Shown here piece after piece: positions 41,610 to 49,733 of a stretch of 64,000 nt of DNA. How positions within the stretch are numbered: position 1 is the first letter of the stretch; each line of letters starts with the position of its first letter. Location of the stretch: positions 1 to 64,000 of the forward strand of contig JAXDIL010000052.1 in the NCBI GenBank assembly GCA_034664005.1, in the 5' to 3' direction. The translations under genes and the position numbers were made by a program. The stretch is from JACVRW01 sp034664005 (lineage in GTDB: Bacteria > Actinomycetota > Thermoleophilia > Solirubrobacterales > Thermoleophilaceae). The notes beneath the pieces are model-generated. The model had not been told where the DNA came from. It searched no databases and saw only the letters and a program-made list of their open reading frames with translations.

Positions 41610-43924
41610 GCCGCGGCCGTCTCCGGATCGGCGTCAGCGTCCGCCCGAAGGGAGGCGAGCACTCGCTCGGGAGTCATCGGCAGCTTCGTCAGCCACACGC
41701 CCGTGGCGTCGTGGATGGCCGCGGCGAGCGCGGGCGCGACCGGGCCGATCGGCGGCTCGCCGATCCCACGCGCCCCCAGCGGACCCTTGCCCGGGTGACG
41801 CTCGAGGACCACGGGCACGATGTCCGGGAGGTCCACCGACGTCGGGACCAGGTAATCGGCGAACAGGAGCGACGTGCAGACCCCGTCCTCGATGTCGATC
41901 TGCTCGCTCAGGGCGTAGCCGACCCCCTGGGCCACGGCGCCCTGGATCTGCCCCTGCACGCGCTGCGGATTGATGGCACGACCGACGTCGTGGCAGGCGG
42001 CGTAGCCGAGGATGCTCACCTCGCCCGTCTCCTCGTCGACGCCGACGTCGACCGCGTGTGCGCCGTAGGTGTAGTCCGGGAACGAGCGGCCGCGCCCGGT
42101 CCGGGGGTCGAACTCTCCGACCTCGGCCTCGAACGTGCTGTGGCAGTAGGGCATGACTCCCTCCGCCTCGGCCGCGCGGGCGAGCTCGGCGAGGGTGAGC
42201 TTGCGTTCCTTCTCCTCGCGGGCGCACACGATGTCGTCGGCCCAGTCGAGCGATTCGGGCGCGGCGCCGAGCATGTCGGCGGCGACGGGCGTGAGCTTCT
42301 CGCGGAGCTCGCGGGCGACCTTCAGCGCCGCGTTCCCCGACATGTAGAGCTGGCGCGTCGCGAAGGTGCCGCCGACGAGCGGGTTCAGGGCGCTGTCGCC
42401 GATGTGCACGCTGCTGCGGTCGATGCTCACGCCGAGGATCTCGCAGGCGATCTGCGCGAGCGAGGCCGCCTGCCCGCCGCCGAGGTCCGTGACGCCGGCG
42501 CGGATGACGAGCGTGCCGTCCTGTTCGAGCCCGATCCAGCACGAGGCGCGGTCGGCGAAGTAAACAGCCCTGCCGTAGGGCGCCATGTTGCAGGCGATGC
42601 CGCGGCCGACCCGCATGCCGTCGCGGGCCGCGGGCGGGTCGCCCAGCGCGCCGAGCGCCTCGGTCAGGCACTCGTCGAGCGCGACGTCGGTGTCGAGCGG
42701 CTCGCCGGTCACGCGCCGGTCGCCGCGCTTGACGAAGTTCCGGCGGCGGACCGTCACGGGATCCAGTCCGAGTGCCTCGGCGATCCGGTCCATCTGCTGC
42801 TCGTAGCCGAACACGACCTGCATCGCGCCGAAGCCGCGAAAGGCACTGGTCGGGACCGTGTGCGTGAACGCGGCGACGCTCTCGACGCGAACGTCGTCGA
42901 CGCCGTACGGCCCTGGTGCGGTAACCGCGGCGGCGAACAGAACGCGCGCGCTGAGCAGCGGATACGCGCCGGCGTTACCCACGATGCGTACGTCCTGAGC
43001 GACGATACGCCCGTCGCTGGCCGCGCCGGTGCGGTAGCGCATGATGAACGGATGGCGCTTCTGCCGCGCGGTGAGCGACTCCTGCCGCGACCAGACCATC
43101 CGCACCGGGCGCCGCGTCTTGGCCACCAGCAGCGCCAGGTGCGGCTCGACAGTCATGTCCTCCTTGCCGCCGAAGCCGCCGCCGAGGTAGGCGGCGATCA
43201 CGCGCACCTTGCTGTGCGGCAGCCGGAGGATCGCGGCGATCTGGCGCGCGTGCTCGATCACCTGCGTCGAGACGCGCAACGTGACGACGCCGTCGCCATC
43301 GATCCAGCCGATCCCCGACTCCGGTTCGAGGTAAGCGTGGTCGACGTGCTGCGTGCGGTACTCGCCCTCGACGACCACGTCGGCGCTCGCGAGCGCGGCA
43401 TCGACGTCGCCGCGCTCCATCCGCCAGGTCACGCAGGTGTTGCCCTGGGGGTGCACGAGCGGCGCGCCGGGCTCGAGCGCCGCTTCCGGGTCGTAGACCC
43501 CGGGCTCGCGCTCGATCTCGACCTCGACGAGCTCGGCGGCCTTCGCCGCGGCCCACGGCGTCTCGGCCGCCACGAGCGCGATCGGCTCGCCGTCGTACCT
43601 GACCGTCTCGGCGGCGAGGACCGGCATCACGATCGGGTCGAGCCCCAGCCCGCTCGCCTCCTCGGCGATCACGTTGTGCGGCACGTCGGCCGCAGTGATG
43701 ACGGTGTGAACACCCGGAACCGAGCGCGCCGCGCCGGTGTCAAGCCGCGTGATGCGCCCGCACGGCGCTGACGCGCGGATGACGACTCCGTGGAGCATGC
43801 CAGGCATCGCCCAGTCGTCCGCGTAGGCGAGCTCGCCCGCGACCTTCTGGACGAAGTCCTGGTGGACGGGGCTGCGGTCACGCGCCTGCGCGGCGACCGG
43901 GGGTGGCGCCAGCTCAACCGACAT
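41606..43924 (-). CDS. Mo-hydroxylase large (molybdopterin) subunit, set 3 (xanthine-dehydrogenase-like)
   Basis: 772 residues. Landmarks: GELAYADDWAMPGMLHGVV near 30, YLGGGFGGKEDMTVEPH near 240, the active-site loop SAFRGFGAMQ near 345, and the catalytic Glu in GARGIGEPPIGP near 725. AFRGFG and GIGEPP are the forms found in xanthine/hypoxanthine dehydrogenases and related purine or nicotinate hydroxylases, unlike sets 1 and 2. The gene order is M-S-L within operon 1, between the maleate-isomerase-like and DpaL-like genes. It overlaps the 2Fe-2S gene by 11 nt. Confidence 0.92.
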   Translation of the reverse strand: MSVELAPPPVAAQARDRSPVHQDFVQKVAGELAYADDWAMPGMLHGVVIRASAPCGRITRLDTGAARSVPGVHTVITAADVPHNVIAEEASGLGLDPIVMPVLAAETVRYDGEPIALVAAETPWAAAKAAELVEVEIEREPGVYDPEAALEPGAPLVHPQGNTCVTWRMERGDVDAALASADVVVEGEYRTQHVDHAYLEPESGIGWIDGDGVVTLRVSTQVIEHARQIAAILRLPHSKVRVIAAYLGGGFGGKEDMTVEPHLALLVAKTRRPVRMVWSRQESLTARQKRHPFIMRYRTGAASDGRIVAQDVRIVGNAGAYPLLSARVLFAAAVTAPGPYGVDDVRVESVAAFTHTVPTSAFRGFGAMQVVFGYEQQMDRIAEALGLDPVTVRRRNFVKRGDRRVTGEPLDTDVALDECLTEALGALGDPPAARDGMRVGRGIACNMAPYGRAVYFADRASCWIGLEQDGTLVIRAGVTDLGGGQAASLAQIACEILGVSIDRSSVHIGDSALNPLVGGTFATRQLYMSGNAALKVARELREKLTPVAADMLGAAPESLDWADDIVCAREEKERKLTLAELARAAEAEGVMPYCHSTFEAEVGEFDPRTGRGRSFPDYTYGAHAVDVGVDEETGEVSILGYAACHDVGRAINPQRVQGQIQGAVAQGVGYALSEQIDIEDGVCTSLLFADYLVPTSVDLPDIVPVVLERHPGKGPLGARGIGEPPIGPVAPALAAAIHDATGVWLTKLPMTPERVLASLRADADADPETAAA

Positions 43925-44420
43925 CGGAGACCTCGTCCGGAACGCCCTCGAGCTCGCGCGCGTAGCCCTCGACCGCGTCGACGATCTTCGTGTAGCCGGT
44001 GCAGCGGCAGATGTTGCCGGAGAGGGCCTCGCGGATCTGGTCGCGGTCGGCACCGGGGTTCTGCGCGACGAACCATTCGGCCGTGAGCACCATTCCGGGC
44101 GTGCAAAAGCCGCACTGCGATGCGCCGTGGCTCAGGAACCGGCGCTGCAGGGCGTGCAGGCCGCCATTGCCGTCGCCGAGTCCGCGCAGCGTGGCGACGC
44201 TGCGCCCCTCCGCCTGCACCGCGAAGACGAGGCACGAGTTGACGGGCTCGCCGTCGAGCAGGACGGTGCAGGTGCCGCACACGCCCTCTCCGCAACCCAC
44301 CTTGACGTCCGTGGCGCCCGCGTGCGCCCGCAGGACGTCCGCCAGCGACTCGTTCACGTCCACGTGGGTGCTGAGGGGCCGTCCGTTCACGTCGAGCGAC
44401 AGCGCGACGCCGGTGCTCAT
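43914..44420 (-). CDS. Mo-hydroxylase small (2x 2Fe-2S) subunit, set 3
   Basis: 168 residues. Cluster I is in GCGEGVCGTCTVLLDG...NSC and cluster II in CGFCTPGM and CRCTGYTK. The N-terminal strand LSLDVNGRPLSTHVDVNE is typical. It links Mo and FAD subunits of set 3 and overlaps both partner genes. Confidence 0.94.
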   Translation of the reverse strand: MSTGVALSLDVNGRPLSTHVDVNESLADVLRAHAGATDVKVGCGEGVCGTCTVLLDGEPVNSCLVFAVQAEGRSVATLRGLGDGNGGLHALQRRFLSHGASQCGFCTPGMVLTAEWFVAQNPGADRDQIREALSGNICRCTGYTKIVDAVEGYARELEGVPDEVSDVG

Positions 44421-45304
44421 CGTCCCGCCTCCTCGGGATCCCCCGACGCTGCCCGTGCGGCCGCCATGAGCGTCGCGCGCTTGACCATGACCGCGACCAC
44501 CTGGCGCCGGTAGTCGGCGGAGGCGTGCGCGCCCGGACCGATGTCGAGTGCCTCGGCGACCGCTGTGCCGGCCGCTGCGGCGGTTTCCTCGGTCAACTCG
44601 GCGCCCACCAGCCCGGCGCTCTCCGATACGTCGAGCGGACGGTCGGCGGTGGCGCCCACCACGACGCGGGCGTCGCTGCAGGAGCCATCCGCGTCAAGCG
44701 TCACGCGGACCGCCGCCTCCGCGGTGGCGAAGTCGCCGGCCCGCCGTGCGATCTCCGCGAACCCGCTGCCGCAGCGCGGGCCGTCGATCGGGAAGCGGAC
44801 GCCGGTCACGACCTCACCGGGCTGGAGCTCGGTGGTGAAGTGAGTGACGAAGAACTCGCGGGCCGGCAGCTCGCGCTCGCCCTCAGGTCCAAGCAGGGTG
44901 AGAGTCGCGTCGAGCGCCACGGCTGCGCACGGCAGTTCGGCGGTCGGCTCGGCGTGCGCCAAGCTGCCGCCGATCGTGCCGCGATGCCGAACGCGGATGT
45001 TGCCGATCTGCCTTGCCGCGTCCGCGAGCGCGGGGCAGGCGCCCCGCACCTCGGAGGAGTGCTCGAGATCCGCATGGCGCACGAGCCCGGATATGAACAG
45101 CGACCCGTCAGCCTGCTCGATCGTGCGCGGACCCGCGTCCTGCACGTCAACGAGCACCGACGGCTCCGCGAGCCGCAGCATCATCATCGGCACGAGGCTC
45201 TGCCCGCCGGCGATGACGCGAGCGTCGTCGCCACCCTCGACGAGTGCCGAAACCGCGTCCGACCAGGACGACGCGCGCACGTATTCGAACGGGGCGGCGT
45301 GCAC
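44417..45304 (-). CDS. Mo-hydroxylase medium (FAD) subunit, set 3
   Basis: 295 residues. FAD motifs are IAGGQSLVPMMMLRLAEP (about 31-48) and RHRGTIGGSLAHAEPTAE (about 104-121); the C-terminal domain extends from about 180. It lies 4 nt downstream of the maleate-isomerase-like gene. Confidence 0.93.
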   Translation of the reverse strand: MHAAPFEYVRASSWSDAVSALVEGGDDARVIAGGQSLVPMMMLRLAEPSVLVDVQDAGPRTIEQADGSLFISGLVRHADLEHSSEVRGACPALADAARQIGNIRVRHRGTIGGSLAHAEPTAELPCAAVALDATLTLLGPEGERELPAREFFVTHFTTELQPGEVVTGVRFPIDGPRCGSGFAEIARRAGDFATAEAAVRVTLDADGSCSDARVVVGATADRPLDVSESAGLVGAELTEETAAAAGTAVAEALDIGPGAHASADYRRQVVAVMVKRATLMAAARAASGDPEEAGR

Positions 45305-45308
45305 CCGG

Positions 45309-45995
45309 CTATCCGCTCCCCGCGGTCAACACCGCAAGGCGATCGCCGATCGCCTCGAGTGCCGCCTGGTTGCTCGTCAGCACCGGAACCCCGAGTTCAC
45401 GCTCGATCTCGTCGCGAGCGTCCAGCGCGCGGAAGTTCGTGCACGACGCGAACAGCAGGTCGATCTCCACGCTCCCGAACTGCTCAACAGCCTGGGCCAC
45501 GATGCTGCTGGGCTCCACCGAGGCGATCGCGAAGTTCTCGTCGATCCCGAGCCCGTGGATCCCGACGACCTCGATGCCGACGTCCTCGAGGCTCGCGCGG
45601 ATCGGCGTGTTGAGCGCCTCGACGTAGGGCGTGATCACGCCCACTCGGTGGGCGCCCCGAGCCGAGATCGCGCGTCGCACCGACGCGGCGACGCTGATCG
45701 CCTCGGCGCCGGTCTGTTCGGCGATCGACTTCACGAGCTCGCCTTCGTACTCGTTGCCGCGCAGTGCGCCGGCGCTCGTGCAGCCAAACACGACGACGTC
45801 CGGCTTAGCCGTGGCGAGGTCGTATATCGCCGTCGGCAGGTGCTCGTCCAGCATCGCCGACTCGCCCTCGGGCGTCGTCTCGCGCAGGTGCATCCGCGCG
45901 GTGTGGAGGGTGGCCGACTCGGGGAGCCGGCGGTAGAGGTCCACCTCCATGACGGTGTTCGACGACGGCACGATCAGGCCCACGCGCGTGCTCAC
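45309..45995 (-). CDS. Maleate isomerase / Asp-Glu racemase superfamily enzyme
   Basis: 228 residues from a GTG overlapping the upstream stop (GTGA). The N-terminus STRVGLIVPSSNTVMEVDLY and two catalytic-type cysteines, Cys72 in VVFGCTSAG and Cys185 in LLFASCTNFRA, match maleate cis-trans isomerase and arylmalonate decarboxylase. Maleate isomerase converts maleate to fumarate, the last step of aerobic nicotinate and some other N-heteroaromatic pathways. That agrees with the surrounding Mo-hydroxylases, but hydantoin racemases share the fold and are an alternative given the hydantoinase downstream. Confidence 0.82.
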   Translation of the reverse strand: MSTRVGLIVPSSNTVMEVDLYRRLPESATLHTARMHLRETTPEGESAMLDEHLPTAIYDLATAKPDVVVFGCTSAGALRGNEYEGELVKSIAEQTGAEAISVAASVRRAISARGAHRVGVITPYVEALNTPIRASLEDVGIEVVGIHGLGIDENFAIASVEPSSIVAQAVEQFGSVEIDLLFASCTNFRALDARDEIERELGVPVLTSNQAALEAIGDRLAVLTAGSG

Positions 45996-46954
45996 GACGG
46001 CAGCCCTCCGACGACGGCGGAGTGCGGAACGGACGCTCCGTCGTTGTTCGTTTCCGTGTGCGACGGGGGCGGCGGCAGCTCGAGCAGCTCGAGCGGGTTG
46101 TGCCGGATCATCAGCTGGACGTCTTCCTCGCTGATGCCCGACTCGTAGACCGATTGGGCGAACACGCGCAGGGCCTCCGCCGGCATCGGGTTGTGGCGCT
46201 GGCCGGCGTCGCTCATCAGGATCGACTGCGACGCGCCGACCGCGCGAATCGCCTCGACCACGGCGGTCAGCTGGGCGTGCTGCCACATCGGCGAGACGGT
46301 GCAGTAGCCGAACTCCGCGTACGCGCCGTGCCCGACGAGCCGCTTCAGCGTCTCTAGGTCGAGCGCGGGCACCTTGAAGAACGGGTGCGTGATCATGATC
46401 TTCTCGACGCCGCGCCCGCGAGCCTCGGGCACGAGCACCTCGATCTCCGGCACGGACAGGTGGCAGGTGCTGAGGATCGCTCGGTGAGCGGCCACGAGGT
46501 CCAGCACGTCGTAGACCTCGGGAAACAGCTTGCCGTCGGCGCCGACGATCTCGATTCCCTCGTCGCCGCTCCGCGCGACCGTGCTCGCCTGCTTGTCGTA
46601 CGCGCCCGTGCTGCCGAACGTGCGCGCATGGTTCGCGGCGTCGACGGTCGGCATCCAGACATGGCGCGCGCCAAGCTGGAGCGCGGCCTCCACGGCCGAA
46701 GCGTTGATCCCGCCGACGGCCCGGTTCAGCACGATCCCGCTGGCGATCTGGATCCCCGGCACGAGCTGCTGCGTCAGATACGCGCGGCTGGTGGTGCGCT
46801 CGGAGTGACATTTGAGCGAGATCGCGCGCAGGCCCATCGCCGCCGCGTGCCGTGCCACGCCCACGTCGTCCGCGATCCGCGGGAATAGGTCCGGCTCGGA
46901 GTGCACGTGTACGTCCACGGCCCCCTGCATGTCGATGAAGGGCCCAATCGTCAT
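45992..46954 (-). CDS. Amidohydrolase-like protein (DUF6282-like)
   Basis: 320 residues from the ATG at 46954, which overlaps the CoA-transferase stop (ATGA); an upstream GTG/ATG would add eight residues. VDVHVHSEPD (His16 and His18) is an amidohydrolase-type metal pair, with later SLKCHSERTT, STCHLSVPEIE, MITHPFF and ILMSDAGQRHNPMP consistent with a TIM-barrel metal site. I recognise it only as the PHP/amidohydrolase-like family of unknown function. It is embedded among CoA-transferase and isomerase genes, so a ring or amide hydrolysis step is plausible. Confidence 0.75.
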   Translation of the reverse strand: MTIGPFIDMQGAVDVHVHSEPDLFPRIADDVGVARHAAAMGLRAISLKCHSERTTSRAYLTQQLVPGIQIASGIVLNRAVGGINASAVEAALQLGARHVWMPTVDAANHARTFGSTGAYDKQASTVARSGDEGIEIVGADGKLFPEVYDVLDLVAAHRAILSTCHLSVPEIEVLVPEARGRGVEKIMITHPFFKVPALDLETLKRLVGHGAYAEFGYCTVSPMWQHAQLTAVVEAIRAVGASQSILMSDAGQRHNPMPAEALRVFAQSVYESGISEEDVQLMIRHNPLELLELPPPPSHTETNNDGASVPHSAVVGGLPS

Positions 46955-47751
46955 ACCGCCGCTGCCTTCCTCCCGCAAGCGGGAAGGGCGCCGCCGCCCT
47001 CGCCGTCCCGGAGCCAGCGCAGCTCCGCGAGCTCCTGGTCCGTCGGCGCCGGCAGCGAGACCACGGTGTCCGACGCGAGCAGCTCGAAGCCGGTGCTCTC
47101 GCGAACATGCTCCTCGCTCACGCCCGGCTGCAGCGCGTCGATGCGCAGCCGGCCGCTCTCCTCGTCGAACCCGAACAGTGCGAGGTCGGTGATCACCGCG
47201 ACCGGCCGGCTACGCACGAGCCCGGCGCGCTCGCGAGACTCGGGGCCGTCGAGGTAGCCGGGGCTCGTGACGAAGTCGACGCGCTCGACGAAGCGACGCG
47301 TCTCGTGCTTCAGCATGATGAAGATCTCGCGGCAGCTCGAGACGATGTCGTTCGCCCCGCCGCTCCCGGGCAACCGGACCTTCGGGCTGTCGGGATCGCC
47401 TATGTAGCTCGTGTTGACGTTGCCGAAGCGGTCGATCTGACCGGCGCCGATGAAGCCGTAGTCGTAACAACCGCGTTGCGCGTACAGGAACAGGTCGTTG
47501 ATCCCGGCGAGCATCGAAGCGCCGTGTGCAGCTCGCATCTCGTTCGTCGAGACGGGCAGCCTGCCGGGCAGCATGCTCGGGTCGATCGCGCCGCCCTCGA
47601 GCACGATCGTGAGCGACGGCGCGTGCAGCCGCTTGGCGAGCACGCTCGCCTCCAGCGGCGACCCGACGCCGGCGAACACAACGCGGCCGTCGCGCAGGAG
47701 CCGGCTTCCGGCGATTGTCATCAGCTCGGTCGGCGTCGGCTCGGAGCTCAT
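46951..47751 (-). CDS. CoA-transferase subunit B (glutaconate/3-oxoacid type)
   Basis: 266 residues. Class I CoA-transferase beta fold: VVFAGVGSPLEASVLAKRLHAP, the candidate catalytic Glu52 in TIVLEGGAIDPS, then YGFIGAGQIDRFGNVNTSYIG, RLPGSGGANDIVSSC and GFDEESGRLRI. Together with the alpha subunit it moves CoA from an acyl-CoA donor to an acid. The stop overlaps the next gene and the start overlaps the alpha gene by 4 nt. Substrate unknown. Confidence 0.88.
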   Translation of the reverse strand: MSSEPTPTELMTIAGSRLLRDGRVVFAGVGSPLEASVLAKRLHAPSLTIVLEGGAIDPSMLPGRLPVSTNEMRAAHGASMLAGINDLFLYAQRGCYDYGFIGAGQIDRFGNVNTSYIGDPDSPKVRLPGSGGANDIVSSCREIFIMLKHETRRFVERVDFVTSPGYLDGPESRERAGLVRSRPVAVITDLALFGFDEESGRLRIDALQPGVSEEHVRESTGFELLASDTVVSLPAPTDQELAELRWLRDGEGGGALPACGRKAAAV

Positions 47752-48653
47752 GCGCTCACCAGCTCGCGCGCCTTGCGGCGCTGGTCGAGCAGCGCGGAAG
47801 CGCCGACCGAGTCGAGGAACCCGGCGAAGCTCCCCGCATCATCCACGTGCTCGCGCAGGTAGGCTTGGACGCCCTCGACGCCCGCCTCGTTCACGCGCTC
47901 CGCGTAGGCGTCGAAGTGCGCGAAGTCTGCCTCGTAGCGGCCGTGGCACTCGTGCGGGTAGGCGCCGTACGGAACCTCGACGACCGCGTCCACCACGAGC
48001 GCTGGGATCAGCGTGCGGTCGTTGTGCCGGACAAGCTCTTCCGACGACACGATCTCCTCGGCGCTGACGATCACGAGCTTGGCGGCTCGCGCCAGCTCGA
48101 GGTCCATGTACGCCGGACCCTCCACCTGCGCGTTGCCCCTCACGTCGGCGCGGTGGACGTGGATCAGCGCGACGTCGGGCACGAGCGCCGGAACCGCCAC
48201 CAGCAGCTCGTCGGTGAAGGGGCAACGCATCTCGCGGGCCGGGAGCCGCTTGAGCAGATCGGAGCCGAGCAGCGAGGCCGTCGGGAGGAACGGAAGACCC
48301 ATCGAGGCGGCGCTGAGACGCATGCCGAAGGAGAGGTGGCTCCACTCCTCGTAGATCGAGGGGTCGCGCTCGACGAAATCCCGGAACACGCGCGGGATGC
48401 CCCACCTGAGCCCGATGCCGACCCAGCTCGAGATCAGCTTCGTCGCCGCACCGCGAGCGAGGAACAGCTCCGACTCGTAACACATGAGGTTGCGGCCCAG
48501 CGTCAGGTCGCTCCGTTCCGCGCGCAGCAGCTCGAGCAGCAGCGCCCACGGTGTGCGCGAGTAGCAGCAGCCTCCGGCCACGACGGTGTCGCCGTCCCGC
48601 ACCAGCGTGGCCGCCTCGCCCAGCGTCGTCTGCTTGTCGGCGGCCGTCCTCAT
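47748..48653 (-). CDS. CoA-transferase subunit A (glutaconate/3-oxoacid type)
   Basis: 301 residues from the ATG at 48653 overlapping the LLM stop (ATGA). TTLGEAATLVRDGDTVVAGG is the usual N-terminal strand; VALIHVHRADVRGNAQVEGP and VVIVSAEEIV-like words (KLVIVSAEEIVSSEEL) follow. The N-terminal Gly-Gly-Cys-Cys pair (GGCCYS) is unusual. Obligate partner of the 46951 subunit. Confidence 0.87.
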   Translation of the reverse strand: MRTAADKQTTLGEAATLVRDGDTVVAGGCCYSRTPWALLLELLRAERSDLTLGRNLMCYESELFLARGAATKLISSWVGIGLRWGIPRVFRDFVERDPSIYEEWSHLSFGMRLSAASMGLPFLPTASLLGSDLLKRLPAREMRCPFTDELLVAVPALVPDVALIHVHRADVRGNAQVEGPAYMDLELARAAKLVIVSAEEIVSSEELVRHNDRTLIPALVVDAVVEVPYGAYPHECHGRYEADFAHFDAYAERVNEAGVEGVQAYLREHVDDAGSFAGFLDSVGASALLDQRRKARELVSA

Positions 48654-49615
48654 GAGGCCGTGCCGCTCTTCTGCTTCTCGACCAGCGGCAGGACCTCTGC
48701 CGCAAAGCGCTCGACCTGCTCCTGGTCGTAGCGATACGGCACCAGGCAGATGTGCTGGACGCCGGCGTCGACGTGCTCCGCGAACTGCTCGGCGCACTGC
48801 TCAGGCGTGCCGCGGATCGCACTCTCGGCCGTAGCATCGCTCCACTCCGGGAGGTCGAAGTAGTCGTCGATGTAGGCGCGCACGTCGCGGTCGGCGGCCT
48901 CGAACGAGTCGCCGATGCAAAGCGCGAGCTGCGCGACATTCTCAAGCTCGGCGGGGTCGCGCCCGGCGTCCTCGGCGTGCTCTTGGATCCGGGCCCACGA
49001 GCGCCGGAAGTCGTCGGGAGCGTAGAAGTAGGTGAGCCAGCCGTCCGACTTGGTCGCCGCGCGCTTCAGCACCTTGTCGACGTAGCCGCCCACCAGCAGC
49101 TTCGGCCGCGGCCGCTGTGCCGGGCGCGGCAGCATGACCGCGTTGCGGAAGGGAATTCCATCGGCCTCGCCGCTGACCGGCTCGCCGCGCCAGAACTCCT
49201 TCAGCAGGTGGAGGTTCTCTTCGAAGATGCGCCCGCGGCGCTTGAACGGGACGCCGCATGCGTCGAACTCGCGCTCGTACCAGCCGGCTGCCATCCCGAG
49301 CGTGAGACGGCCGTCCGAGACGATGTCGAGTGTCGCCGCCGTCTTCGCGAGGACGGCTGGGTTGCGCAGCGGCAGGACGAGGACGCCGGTGCCGAGCTCG
49401 ACCGTCGTCGTCTCACGGGCGAGCACGAGCAGGGTGGAGAGCGATTCCAGGAACGGAAAGGGCCGCTTCGTGCCGAGGAACATGTGATCCCAGGCCCAAA
49501 CCGAGTCGAATCCAAGCTCCTCCGCCCGGCGCGCCGAGGCCACGACGGCATCGATGTCCGGGTCCTTGTGCGCAGGCGTGAAGTTCTCGACGGCCAGGCC
49601 GAGTTTCGTCGTCAC
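48650..49615 (-). CDS. LLM-class flavin/F420-dependent oxidoreductase, first gene of island operon 1
   Basis: 321 residues from the GTG at 49615. A longer frame to 49654 exists, but its first codons lie inside the predicted operator, and a GGAAG lies 11 nt before 49615. The TIM-barrel LLM fold is shown by KLGLAVENFTP, AEELGFDSVWAWDHM, VELGTGVLVLPLRNPAVLAK, SDGRLTLGMAAGWYEREF and RPRPKLLVGG. Such enzymes are F420-dependent dehydrogenases or FMN monooxygenases such as the pyrimidine-ring opener RutA. Being first in the operon, it could start or finish the pathway. Confidence 0.87.
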   Translation of the reverse strand: MTTKLGLAVENFTPAHKDPDIDAVVASARRAEELGFDSVWAWDHMFLGTKRPFPFLESLSTLLVLARETTTVELGTGVLVLPLRNPAVLAKTAATLDIVSDGRLTLGMAAGWYEREFDACGVPFKRRGRIFEENLHLLKEFWRGEPVSGEADGIPFRNAVMLPRPAQRPRPKLLVGGYVDKVLKRAATKSDGWLTYFYAPDDFRRSWARIQEHAEDAGRDPAELENVAQLALCIGDSFEAADRDVRAYIDDYFDLPEWSDATAESAIRGTPEQCAEQFAEHVDAGVQHICLVPYRYDQEQVERFAAEVLPLVEKQKSGTAS

Positions 49616-49641
49616 GAACGCATCATCTTCCGCACGGCGCT

Positions 49642-49651
49642 TTGTATACAC
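49642..49651. promoter_or_regulatory. Putative GntR operator, island operon 1
   Basis: TTGTATACAC carries nine bases of the palindrome TTGTATACAA found at 33098, with the same GTATAC centre. It is 27 bp upstream of the GTG start of the LLM gene and 135 bp from the gntR stop. Confidence 0.65.
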
Positions 49652-49733
49652 CACACAGAAGGCACTGGCAAGTATCTGGCTCAGGACTTAACCAGCGTGC
49701 GTCCCGCGACGGCCCTCGCGTGCGACCGGCTCG

